Assembly (NCBI GenBank): GCA_041608535.1
Contig: JBFISM010000178.1
Coordinates: 1 to 5,959, forward strand
Reading direction: 5' to 3'
Length of the DNA stretch: 5,959 nt
Origin: JBFISM01 sp041608535
GTDB taxonomy: Bacteria; Actinomycetota; Acidimicrobiia; Spongiisociales; UBA5794
The notes below the pieces were generated by a model. The model did no database searches and was not told where the DNA came from. It saw only the letters and a program-made list of their open reading frames with translations. This document shows, piece after piece, positions 1 to 5,829 of this stretch; position 1 is the first letter of the stretch, and each line of letters opens with the position of its first letter. The translations under genes were made by a program, and so were the position numbers.

Positions 1-326
1 CCATCCCACGTGCACACGTACACGCCGATCTTCTCATTGGCGAGTGAGTAGCGCCGGGTGTCCTCCGCATAGGCAACGAGGTTGAGCGGATCCGCATCGA
101 ACTCACCGATCCCAGCGATGTCCGCCTGAGCGAGGATCGGGACGAGCATGTCCTCGACCGTTTCGAAGCCCGACGGCTCGAAGTAGTAGCCACCGTCCTG
201 ATAGGTGACTTCAGGAGGCAGATCCTCCTGTAGGTCTTCCTGAAAGGCCGCACTCGGTGCCACGGAGACGATCAGCATCGAGACGACACCTGCGAAGACG
301 ATGGATGCGCGGCGGTGCTTCATCAT
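1..326 (-). CDS. Secreted protein of unknown function, N-terminal part only
   Basis: The reading frame starts at the ATG at 326-324 and stays open to the left edge, giving 108 codons plus two bases; the C-terminus lies outside the window. The product begins MMKHRRASIVFAG and has a classic Sec signal peptide: basic residues 3-6, a hydrophobic core at about 7-23, and an APSAA cleavage site near residue 27. The mature start is acidic (QEDLQEDLPPE), followed by an aromatic stretch (YYFEPSGF) and a single Cys near residue 105. A GAAGG sequence lies 9 nt before the ATG as a weak ribosome site. The second Met (323-321) is an equally possible start. The gene is separated from the upstream SLH gene by a terminator, so it probably has its own promoter; TACCAT at 364-359 is a possible -10, with no convincing -35. 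I recognise no domain in the visible part. Export is well supported; function is unknown. Confidence 0.75.
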   Translation of the reverse strand, partial: MMKHRRASIVFAGVVSMLIVSVAPSAAFQEDLQEDLPPEVTYQDGGYYFEPSGFETVEDMLVPILAQADIAGIGEFDADPLNLVAYAEDTRRYSLANEKIGVYVCTWD

Positions 327-381
327 GTCAAGGGCCTTCGACTCGCTGGCGCTGCGAGATGGTACCGGTCCCCTTCGATCC

Positions 382-417
382 AAAAAATGGGGCGTGCGGC
401 GCAGATTGGCGCAGCCC
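382..417 (-). terminator. Intrinsic terminator after the SLH-protein gene
   Basis: Immediately after the stop codon of the SLH gene, the minus strand reads GGGCTGCG (417-410), an 11-nt loop, then CGCA-C-GCCC (398-390). These pair as an 8-bp GC-rich stem with one bulged C. A single-base CA step and then six T residues (387-382) follow. This is the standard layout of a Rho-independent terminator. It ends the minus-strand transcript that carries the SLH gene and possibly the kinase gene, and separates it from the secreted-protein gene starting at 326. Confidence 0.8.
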
Positions 418-2607
418 TCAGTGACGGAAGATAGCGGTCTCGATGCGGTGGTCTTGCGGGAAGGGCGAATGATCGATGTTGCCGGCTCCGCCCACCTGCA
501 TGCATTCGAACTCCATGGTCCACGGATCGAATGCCACACATTCGATGCGCTCGGCGGTCGCGTTCTTGGCGAACTCCAGCGTGAAACCAGGCGCTTTGTA
601 TTGCTCGACCGCGTTCGCCGCTCCGGCGCCAACGGTCTTCGTCGCATAGGGGTCGGTGTAGTACGTGCCCGGGCCAAACCCGTGCTCGGCGTCGAAGACG
701 AAGTCCCCGCTCCAACTGGCCATCTGGATCCGCCGCCGCATCGCGTTCTCGTCGTCGATGTCGCTGCGCACCGCCACGCTGTTGCACGTCGTGTCCACGC
801 AGTGCGACATGGGGTTGATGATGTCGAAGTTGTGCTCCATCGACGTGATCCCCAGATTCAGGGTTGCCGCGGTGTTCTCGCGTAGATCCCACTTCTCGTA
901 GTTGTCCGCATCGGCGCCGACGTTGATCCGACGGCTCTGCCGGTTGCCCACCTCTTCAGCCACGTCACCCATGGAGTAGCCGCAGTTGGTTGGCGTGAGC
1001 AAGCCCCCGCCACTGTCGCTGGTGGCTTCGGCCACGCCGTAGTCGGCCTTGAACGCCGCAGAGAACCGCAGTGCACCGGCGAGGTCGTAGACCTCGATGT
1101 GCAGGGTGTGGAACCGGGCGCAGACCCTGCGGTGCGATGAGCTGTCGACGTGGACGACGAAGCGCACCCAGTGCTCCCCGTCCATGTCCTGGAAGGTGTA
1201 TTCCTTGAAGCCCGGATTGGGCTCGTCTTGACCGAGCTTGGCGGCCACGTAGCCGTAGGCCACCTGGGGGCTGCCCGGGATCAGCGATGGGTCGCTGCCA
1301 TGATCATGGGCGAAGTAGCACCAGTAGGTCGGATCGGCCTGCGGGTGCCACGTTGCGTACTTCTTCCCATCGGGTCCGACCGTCGTGTGCATGTCGTGCA
1401 CCCAGGTGGGGCACGGCCGGTTTGGCTTTGCCGGTGTGAAACCGGCGGGCGCCGGCGGTCGGGGCGACGGCTCGCCGTCGGCCTCGGCCAGCAGCACGAG
1501 GTACATCTTGCGCCACTCGCCTGCGTACTCCACGCTGCCGAGGACCACTTCGCCGGCCGAGAACGACTTCTCCCAGACGGTCACCAGGTCACCGTCGATC
1601 ACGACGGTGCCACCTTCGGTCCACCCGGAGAGCCACGAGGGGGTGGGCGTGTCGTCGCGCCACACGACACCCACGGTGGCGTCGCGGTTCAGGACGAAAT
1701 GGAACCAGTCGTCCTTCTTGGCGAGGTTCTTGTACTTCCAGCGAGTCGACGGCGACAGCACGTCCCAGCCCGCATATCGTCCTGTGCTGTCGACCTTCTC
1801 GATGTCGTAGTGGTCCGGTTCTACGTCGAAGCCGACAGCGAAGCTGCGCGGCGAGTACTGCGCGTCGTCGATATCGATCTCGTCGCCGTCTTCGTGATCC
1901 AGCACGTGGTACCTGCTGACCAGCGCGTGGTCCTCAGCGGTCGACGAGAAGGCGGGAGCCGTGAGCGGCAGGTCGAGCGCTCGCGCCAGGAAGGCGGCCA
2001 TGGCCCCGCGGGTGACCGCGCTCGTCGGGCAGAACTCGTCGTTGGCCGGTGGGTTGCAACCCTTGGTGATACCGGCCGTCGCCAGCTTGTCGATGTCGGC
2101 TTCGAAGATCGAGTCGTTGTCGTCGCCGAAGAGGTCGCCGCCACCGTCGTCCGACAGGTTGAGTGCCCGCACGAGGAAGGCGGCCATCGAGCCGCGAGTG
2201 ACCACCGAGTCGGGACAGAACTTGTCGTTCTTCGGCGGATTGCAGCCTTTGGTGATACCCGCCGCAGCCAGTTTCTCGATGTCCGCTTCGAAGACGTGGC
2301 CGTTGTCGTCGACGAAGTTGGTGGTACCGGGGTCGGTGAGATCCAGGGCACGCACGAGGAATGCCGCCATGGCCCCGCGGGTCACGACGTTGTCTGGACA
2401 GAAGAACGAGTTGTCCGGTGGGTTGCATCCTGCCGTGATGCCTTTGTCGGCGATCGCCTCGATGTCGGCCTCGAACACGGAATCGTCGTCGTCGTAGAAC
2501 CCCTGCCCGGCCAAGGCGGGCGGTGCAGCGAGCAGGGTGGTGGCCGTGGCGAATGCAGTCGCTGCGAGGAGCCAGCGGCGGCGCGGAGAAGATGTGCGGC
2601 GGTGCAT
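418..2607 (-). CDS. Secreted SLH-repeat protein with uncharacterised C-terminal region
   Basis: The 729-residue product has a Sec signal peptide: RR-rich start, hydrophobic core at about 12-28, ALA cleavage site near residue 33. Three SLH repeats follow at about 37-91, 98-151 and 160-213. Each has an acidic FEADI segment, a GIT(A/K)GCNPP motif and a terminal VTRG(A/S)MAAFL(V/A)RAL helix. SLH domains typically anchor exported proteins to the cell wall or surface layer. Each repeat carries a Cys pair (61/70, 122/131, 184/193), probably a disulfide. Residues 225-375 look beta-rich with many Trp. A Pro-rich linker (about 379-400) leads to a His/Cys-rich segment (HDMH 404-407, H421, C430, HDHG 434-437), and the rest to 729 has no domain I recognise. 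The C-terminal region has eight Cys. A GGGAGGGGG ribosome site 8-11 nt upstream supports the start at 2607. The stop abuts a strong terminator. It lies 101 nt downstream of the kinase gene, so it could be partly cotranscribed, but it has its own promoter candidate. It is probably a cell-surface protein; the activity is unknown. Confidence 0.93.
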   Translation of the reverse strand: MHRRTSSPRRRWLLAATAFATATTLLAAPPALAGQGFYDDDDSVFEADIEAIADKGITAGCNPPDNSFFCPDNVVTRGAMAAFLVRALDLTDPGTTNFVDDNGHVFEADIEKLAAAGITKGCNPPKNDKFCPDSVVTRGSMAAFLVRALNLSDDGGGDLFGDDNDSIFEADIDKLATAGITKGCNPPANDEFCPTSAVTRGAMAAFLARALDLPLTAPAFSSTAEDHALVSRYHVLDHEDGDEIDIDDAQYSPRSFAVGFDVEPDHYDIEKVDSTGRYAGWDVLSPSTRWKYKNLAKKDDWFHFVLNRDATVGVVWRDDTPTPSWLSGWTEGGTVVIDGDLVTVWEKSFSAGEVVLGSVEYAGEWRKMYLVLLAEADGEPSPRPPAPAGFTPAKPNRPCPTWVHDMHTTVGPDGKKYATWHPQADPTYWCYFAHDHGSDPSLIPGSPQVAYGYVAAKLGQDEPNPGFKEYTFQDMDGEHWVRFVVHVDSSSHRRVCARFHTLHIEVYDLAGALRFSAAFKADYGVAEATSDSGGGLLTPTNCGYSMGDVAEEVGNRQSRRINVGADADNYEKWDLRENTAATLNLGITSMEHNFDIINPMSHCVDTTCNSVAVRSDIDDENAMRRRIQMASWSGDFVFDAEHGFGPGTYYTDPYATKTVGAGAANAVEQYKAPGFTLEFAKNATAERIECVAFDPWTMEFECMQVGGAGNIDHSPFPQDHRIETAIFRH
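1969..2499 (-). repeat. Three tandem SLH-coding repeats
   Basis: Three diverged copies lie at 2335-2499, 2155-2316 and 1969-2130, each about 54-55 codons. Shared protein landmarks are a D-rich loop, (V/I)FEADI, GIT(A/K)GCNPP, FCP and VTRG(A/S)MAAFL(V/A)RAL. Copies two and three share GITKGCNPP and are closest to each other there. The copies differ at many synonymous positions, so this is an old protein-level duplication kept by selection and not a recent DNA repeat. Confidence 0.85.
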
Positions 2608-2615
2608 GAACGAGG

Positions 2616-2629
2616 CCCCCTCCCGGGGG
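2616..2629 (-). promoter_or_regulatory. Ribosome binding site of the SLH gene inside a small GC hairpin
   Basis: On the minus strand CCCCC (2629-2625), GGGA and GGGGG (2620-2616) form a five-pair all-GC stem with a four-base loop. The purine run GGGAGGGGG that must serve as Shine-Dalgarno is formed by the loop and the 3' arm, ending 8 nt before the ATG at 2607. The complementarity is visible in the sequence. That folding lowers translation initiation is an inference. Confidence 0.5.
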
Positions 2630-2662
2630 ACTGGGTGCTGTGGTCGAGGCTGTGCCGAAACG

Positions 2663-2690
2663 ACCGTAGCCGGAAATTTCGATCTGTCGA
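2663..2690 (-). promoter_or_regulatory. Candidate sigma-70-type promoter of the SLH gene
   Basis: On the minus strand, TCGACA (2690-2685) differs from the TTGACA -35 consensus at one position. It lies 16 bp before TACGGT (2668-2663), which fits the actinobacterial TANNNT -10. Transcription would begin near 2656 and give a leader of about 48 nt. It sits in the 101-nt gap behind the kinase gene, where no terminator is visible, so read-through from the kinase gene is also possible. Confidence 0.4.
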
Positions 2691-2708
2691 GGGTTCGGCG
2701 GCCGTGCG

Positions 2709-3848
2709 TCAGTCCCCAAACCCGACCTGCAGCGCCCGTGCGGCGGCGAACCAGCGATGATCGAGCGGCACGGTCTTGCGGTTCCCGGCGACCTCGTCGA
2801 GCGGCACTGGTGTCGGCTGCCCGTCACGGATGCCCACCATGACGCCGGACACGCCGTCGGCGATGAGGTCGACCGCCGCCGTGCCCAGGGTGGTGGCCAG
2901 CAGACGGTCCGCCGAGGACGGCGTGCCTCCGCGTTGTACGTGGCCGAGGATGGTGACCCTCGCCTCGAGGCCCGTCAGGTGCTCCAAGTGATGGGCGAGG
3001 ACGTCGGTGCTGTGACTCTCTTCCTCCTTGAGCGCCGCCAGCTCGCTCTCCAGCTTGCTGCGCGTCGAGTCAACGTCCTCCGTCTCCACCGCTGCGTCGT
3101 CCGCAAGGGCCTCGGTCAGTTCCTCGAGGCGGGTCGTGTCGTCGATCGATGCCGCGCCCTCGGACACGACCACGATGCTGAACGAGTTGCCGGCGGCTTT
3201 GCGAGCGAGGATCGTGTCGGCAACTGCCTGGCGGTCGTAGGGAATCTCCGGGAGAAGGATCACATCTGCGCCACCGGCGAGTCCGGCGCCGAGCGCAAGC
3301 CAACCCGTGTTGTGGCCCATCACCTCGACCACGATGATCCGGTGGTGAGAGTGCGCTGTGGAGTGCAACCGGTCGATCGCCTCGGTGGCGATGCCGAGCG
3401 CCGTGTCGAACCCGAACGTCACGTCCGTCCCGGCCACGTCGTTGTCGATCGTCTTCGGGAGCATCACCACGGGAACCCCGGCAGCGGAGAGCCGTAATGC
3501 ATTCTTCGCGGTACCTCCACCACCGAGACAGACCAGCGCATCGAGCCCGTTCGCCTCGACGTTCTCGACGATGAGATCGGTCATGTCCATGACCTTCCCG
3601 CCGATGTCCATCTTGTGCGGCTTGTCCCGTGACGTCCCGAGGATCGTGCCTCCCTTGATCAGGATGCCCGACAGCGCAGCGCTGTCGAGGCGGATCTTGC
3701 GGTTCTGCATGAGACCCCGAAACCCGTCGAGGAAGCCGATCACGTGCATACCGTGGGCGCGCAGTGCCGCCTTGCCGACCCCGCGTATCGCAGCATTCAA
3801 TCCCGGGGAATCACCGCCGGCGGTCAAGATCCCGATCGTCATGCTCAT
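2709..3848 (-). CDS. pfkA: 6-phosphofructokinase, PfkA family, with atypical nucleotide-site motif and extra segment
   Basis: Phosphorylates fructose 6-phosphate to fructose 1,6-bisphosphate in cytosolic glycolysis, or uses pyrophosphate in related enzymes. The 379-residue protein has GGDSPGLNA (11-19), GGT.LGTSR (67-74), LGGGGT (108-113), PKTIDND (131-137, with catalytic Asp135 by analogy to E. coli Asp127), HRIIVVEVMG (169-178), a conserved Glu230, and GHVQRGG (302-308) with His303 and Arg306 for sugar-phosphate binding. E. coli PfkA has about 320 residues; most of the excess is an acidic, helical insertion between Glu230 and His303. Gly111 stands where the Mg-binding Asp of GGDGT is expected, and Lys132 replaces the Gly of ATP enzymes, so the phosphoryl donor (ATP or PPi) cannot be read off safely. 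I chose the ATG at 3848 because homology begins there (MTIGILTAGGD) and a -10 hexamer lies 6 nt upstream, as for leaderless mRNAs. The frame stays open further upstream without family similarity. ATG 3842 is an alternative. Confidence 0.93.
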   Translation of the reverse strand: MSMTIGILTAGGDSPGLNAAIRGVGKAALRAHGMHVIGFLDGFRGLMQNRKIRLDSAALSGILIKGGTILGTSRDKPHKMDIGGKVMDMTDLIVENVEANGLDALVCLGGGGTAKNALRLSAAGVPVVMLPKTIDNDVAGTDVTFGFDTALGIATEAIDRLHSTAHSHHRIIVVEVMGHNTGWLALGAGLAGGADVILLPEIPYDRQAVADTILARKAAGNSFSIVVVSEGAASIDDTTRLEELTEALADDAAVETEDVDSTRSKLESELAALKEEESHSTDVLAHHLEHLTGLEARVTILGHVQRGGTPSSADRLLATTLGTAAVDLIADGVSGVMVGIRDGQPTPVPLDEVAGNRKTVPLDHRWFAAARALQVGFGD

Positions 3849-3854
3849 GTCACG

Positions 3855-3860
3855 AGTGTA
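3855..3860 (-). promoter_or_regulatory. -10 hexamer for a probable leaderless kinase mRNA
   Basis: On the minus strand TACACT (3860-3855) matches the actinobacterial TANNNT -10 and is followed by six bases (CGTGAC) and then ATG 3848. The A of the ATG would be the transcription start. No Shine-Dalgarno sequence is visible before this ATG, which fits leaderless translation. No good -35 is seen at 16-18 bp. Confidence 0.5.
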
Positions 3861-3946
3861 TGTCGTGTGGTGTGGCGTGGGCGACCGGGCCGGACCAGAG
3901 ATTGCGTCGCCAACGATCGATTGATGTGCCAGAATCCTGATACCAG

Positions 3947-3962
3947 AGAAAGGAGGTGGTCC
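3947..3962 (+). promoter_or_regulatory. Extended Shine-Dalgarno sequence before a 15-codon ORF
   Basis: AGAAAGGAGGTGGTCC can pair over all 16 bases with the canonical bacterial 16S rRNA 3' end (GGATCACCTCCTTTCT), with one G-U wobble at 3959. The GGAGG core ends 10 nt before the ATG at 3967. Ordinary ribosome sites in this window match over only 4-6 bases, so this one stands out. It could drive very strong initiation or hold ribosomes on the leader. Confidence 0.7.
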
Positions 3963-3966
3963 ATAC

Positions 3967-4014
3967 ATGATCAGTGAGAGTTCTCACAGGGCCCTGGAGG
4001 TGGCCGAGCGCTAG
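3967..4014 (+). CDS. Possible 15-residue leader peptide or small protein
   Basis: ATG 3967 to TAG 4012-4014 encodes MISESSHRALEVAER. The support is the exceptional Shine-Dalgarno match just upstream and the hairpin arrangement that begins at its stop codon. The peptide is polar, with three Ser, three Glu, two Arg and one His. It has no signal peptide and no run of a single amino acid like those of classical biosynthetic attenuators; in particular it has only one Ile, one Leu and one Val, so sensing of branched-chain amino acids by ribosome stalling is not indicated. It is the first plus-strand ORF in the divergent intergenic region and lies 390 nt before the lipoprotein gene. The frame continues after TAG without another stop to the TAG beginning at 4147, but I see no reason to assume read-through. 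I do not recognise the peptide family. The strength of the ribosome site is seen; the regulatory role is inferred. Confidence 0.5.
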   Translation: MISESSHRALEVAER

Positions 4015-4202
4015 GCAGGTGTTCCTAGTGACTCTTCTCTAGGGAGTGACCGCCTCCCGACTCCTCTTCACCCGCAAGGTGAACCGGTGGTCGGGGCCTC
4101 TTCGACACCATGGTCTCGCGTATCGAGCGCAGACCGTCGAAGGCGGTAGCTACTCCAACTCGGACCACCGGAACCCGGAGTCCGCAAGTAGGTCCCTTGC
4201 GG
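4011..4202 (+). promoter_or_regulatory. Candidate structured RNA leader with mutually exclusive hairpins
   Basis: This stretch lacks a convincing gene but is dense in inverted repeats. CTAGG (4011-4015) can pair with CCTAG (4024-4028). The latter can instead pair with CTAGG (4039-4043), extended to seven pairs over 4022-4028/4039-4045. That third segment overlaps GGGAG (4042-4046), which can pair with CTCCC (4054-4058). Further stems are TTCACC/GGTGAA (4067-4083), GGT-g-GTCG/CGACACC (4086-4109), GGTCT-c-GCG/CGCAGACC (4112-4135), CGGAC/GTCCG enclosing CCGG/CCGG (4161-4184), and CCGCAAG/CTTGCGG (4182-4202, 7-base loop). The last two compete for 4182-4184. Competing stems starting at a leader stop codon resemble attenuators, but no stem is followed by a T run. 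High GC makes chance stems common. This covers about half of the 556-nt intergenic region; I see nothing definite in 4203-4280. Confidence 0.35.
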
Positions 4203-4285
4203 CAGCGAGCTGGCCCAGCCGGCGCGTTGAAGTGCTCCGGGTTCTCACGCGTCCGGGCGGTCTGCAGCGCTCCAACCGGCCGATG

Positions 4286-4316
4286 TTGCCCATTCTCGAC
4301 CAATTCGCGGTAACCT
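4286..4316 (+). promoter_or_regulatory. Weak promoter candidate for the lipoprotein gene
   Basis: TTGCCC (4286-4291) and TAACCT (4311-4316) resemble -35 and TANNNT -10 elements but are 19 bp apart, longer than the usual 16-18. Transcription would start near 4323, giving a leader of about 80 nt. It is the best candidate close to the gene. If transcription instead begins upstream of 3947, the lipoprotein mRNA would carry the structured leader. Confidence 0.25.
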
Positions 4317-4404
4317 GTGCGCCCCGCAATGGTCGGTTGCGACTTCCTCCCTGGACATGACGCAGCGACGGTTGCGGGTGAAAAAAGAAGGAGAAAGGAC
4401 GCAC

Positions 4405-5802
4405 ATGAAGCGATCCCTCAAGCTTCTCACTCTGCTCGCAGCGTTCATGCTCGTCGTCGCCGCCTGTGGTGACGACGGCGGTGGTGACGACACTACCGCT
4501 GCGCCAGATGTGGGGGCAGATGCAACAACGGCAGCACCAGAGACCACGACGGCTCCGGAGACCACCATGGCTCCGGAGACGACCGCAGCACCCGAAACAA
4601 CTGCGGCACCGGACACAACTGCGCCACCGGCTGCAGGCGCTTCCGTAGACGGTGTTCTCACCGTCGGGACGTTGCTTCCGGTGACGGGTGACCTCGCCTT
4701 CCTCGGACCACCGGAAGTTGCCGGTGCCCGGTTGGCGGCCGAGGACATCAACGCCGCCGGAGGCGTGCTCGGTCAGGACGTGGTGCTGGTCGAAGGTGAC
4801 TCTGGTGACACCAACCAGGACATCGCCAACCCGGAGACCGACCGCCTGCTGGCAGCGGGTGCGGATGCGATCATCGGTGCAGCCTCCTCGGCTGTGTCGA
4901 AGCTGGTCATCGACAAGATCACCGGCGCCAACGTCATCCACTTCTCGCCGGCCAACACGTCGCCGGATTTCACGACATACAACGACAACGGGCTGTACTT
5001 CCGTACCGCTCCGTCCGACCTGCTCCAGGGCAAGGTGCTCGCCGACCAGGTGGCTGCCGAGGGCAACGAGACGGTTGCGGTGCTGTACCGCCAAGAGTCG
5101 TACGGTCAGGGTCTCGCCGACTCGTTCAAGGAGAACTTCGAGGCGCTCGGTGGTGTTGTTGATCCGTTCCTGGCATATGCCGTGGACACGGAGAACTTCG
5201 ACGCCGAGATCGACCAGATCGTGTCTGCCGCCCCGGATGCCGTCGTGGTCATCGGCTTCGCCGAGTCGGCCAACATCCTCACCACCATGCACGAGCGGGG
5301 CATTGGTCCCACCAGTGACACGAACGTGTGGGGCGTCGACGGCAACATCGGCGGCATCGGAGCCGAGCTCGCCGATCCGAGCATCATCTCCGGCATGCGG
5401 GGCACAGAGCCCTCGGTCGACCTTGGTGCCATCAGCGACTTCACGGCTCGACTCGACGAGGCCTACGAGGGCGGCGTTGGCGGCGTGTTCGCCTACGGTG
5501 CGGAGACGTACGACGCCATCATCATCGTGGCGCTCGCCGCAGCCGTGGCCGGGACCGATGATCCGGTTGCCATCGCAGCCGAGATCAACGGCGTCACCAA
5601 GGATGGCGAGAAGTGCACTTCGTTTGAAGAGTGCATCGCCATCATCGATGCCGGTGGCGACCCCGACTATGACGGTCAGGGTGGTCCGTACGAGTTCGTC
5701 GATGCCGGTGAGCCGGCCGCGGCCAGCTTCCGTATCGCCACCTACGACGGCGGCGAGACGCCGAACACCGATCTCGACGAGTACGTGTTCGCCGGCGGCT
5801 GA
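4405..5802 (+). CDS. ABC transporter substrate-binding lipoprotein, branched-chain amino acid (LivJ-like) family
   Basis: Captures a small solute outside the membrane for an ABC importer. The family (periplasmic binding protein type 1, Peripla_BP_6) binds branched-chain amino acids, amides, urea or related compounds; the ligand here is not predictable. The 465-residue product has a lipoprotein signal peptide with lipobox VAAC (Cys21). An acidic and T/E/A/P-rich linker (22-80) follows, presumably spanning the cell wall. The folded domain begins at VLTVGTLLPVTGDLAFLG (84-101). AAEDINAAGGVLG (111-123), SSAVSKLVID (161-170), YGQGLADSF (233-241), FAYGAETYDA (362-371) and YDGQGGPYEF (422-431) are typical of the family, as is the Cys404/Cys410 pair. 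I chose ATG 4405 because AAGGAG (4388-4393) and AAAGGA (4394-4399) precede it and the signal peptide begins there; ATG 4357 would add 16 residues before it and lacks a ribosome site. No permease or ATPase gene follows: a palindrome ends the unit, so the partner subunits lie elsewhere or upstream of view. Confidence 0.93.
   Translation: MKRSLKLLTLLAAFMLVVAACGDDGGGDDTTAAPDVGADATTAAPETTTAPETTMAPETTAAPETTAAPDTTAPPAAGASVDGVLTVGTLLPVTGDLAFLGPPEVAGARLAAEDINAAGGVLGQDVVLVEGDSGDTNQDIANPETDRLLAAGADAIIGAASSAVSKLVIDKITGANVIHFSPANTSPDFTTYNDNGLYFRTAPSDLLQGKVLADQVAAEGNETVAVLYRQESYGQGLADSFKENFEALGGVVDPFLAYAVDTENFDAEIDQIVSAAPDAVVVIGFAESANILTTMHERGIGPTSDTNVWGVDGNIGGIGAELADPSIISGMRGTEPSVDLGAISDFTARLDEAYEGGVGGVFAYGAETYDAIIIVALAAAVAGTDDPVAIAAEINGVTKDGEKCTSFEECIAIIDAGGDPDYDGQGGPYEFVDAGEPAAASFRIATYDGGETPNTDLDEYVFAGG
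4534..4623 (+). repeat. Five 18-bp units coding the APETT linker
   Basis: Five consecutive six-codon units encode AP(E/D)TT followed by T, M, A, A and A (residues 44-73). Units differ at third positions (for example GCA/GCT for Ala and ACC/ACA/ACG/ACT for Thr), so the repeat is conserved mainly as protein. It forms the flexible, probably disordered tether between the lipidated Cys and the binding domain. Similar Thr/Pro-rich linkers are common in actinobacterial lipoproteins. Confidence 0.85.
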
Positions 5803-5829
5803 TCCGTCAGCGCAACACTCAGTTGAAAC

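Noticed and set aside
212..230. Inverted repeat CAGGAGG/CCTCCTG with a 5-base loop
   Set aside because: It lies inside the coding sequence (QEDLPPE) with no T run or promoter context, and is probably a codon coincidence.
1150..2760. 536-codon open frame on the plus strand opposite the SLH gene
   Set aside because: The minus-strand frame carries a signal peptide, three SLH repeats and a terminator at its end. The plus-strand translation is low-complexity, Arg/Val/Gly-rich, and spans the intergenic promoter region.
3849..3968. 40-residue N-terminal extension of the phosphofructokinase from ATG 3968
   Set aside because: Family similarity begins at MTIGILTAGGD. The extension (MYGPPPFSGIRILAHQ...) resembles no PFK N-terminus, and a -10 hexamer lies 6 nt before ATG 3848.
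3994..4085. tRNA-Ser/Leu-like start (GGAGGTGGCCGAGCGCTAGGC)
   Set aside because: The D-arm-like similarity is local only. There is no matching acceptor 3' strand, no GTTCGAATC-type T-loop and no proper anticodon arm.
4025..4360. Small open frames in the intergenic region (about 92 codons minus, 104 and 67 codons plus)
   Set aside because: No ribosome site, no consistent third-position GC bias, no domain or membrane pattern. They overlap each other and the hairpin-rich stretch.
4357..4404. Earlier in-frame start of the lipoprotein gene at ATG 4357
   Set aside because: It would place 16 polar residues before the signal peptide and has no Shine-Dalgarno, whereas ATG 4405 has two overlapping purine-rich sites just upstream.
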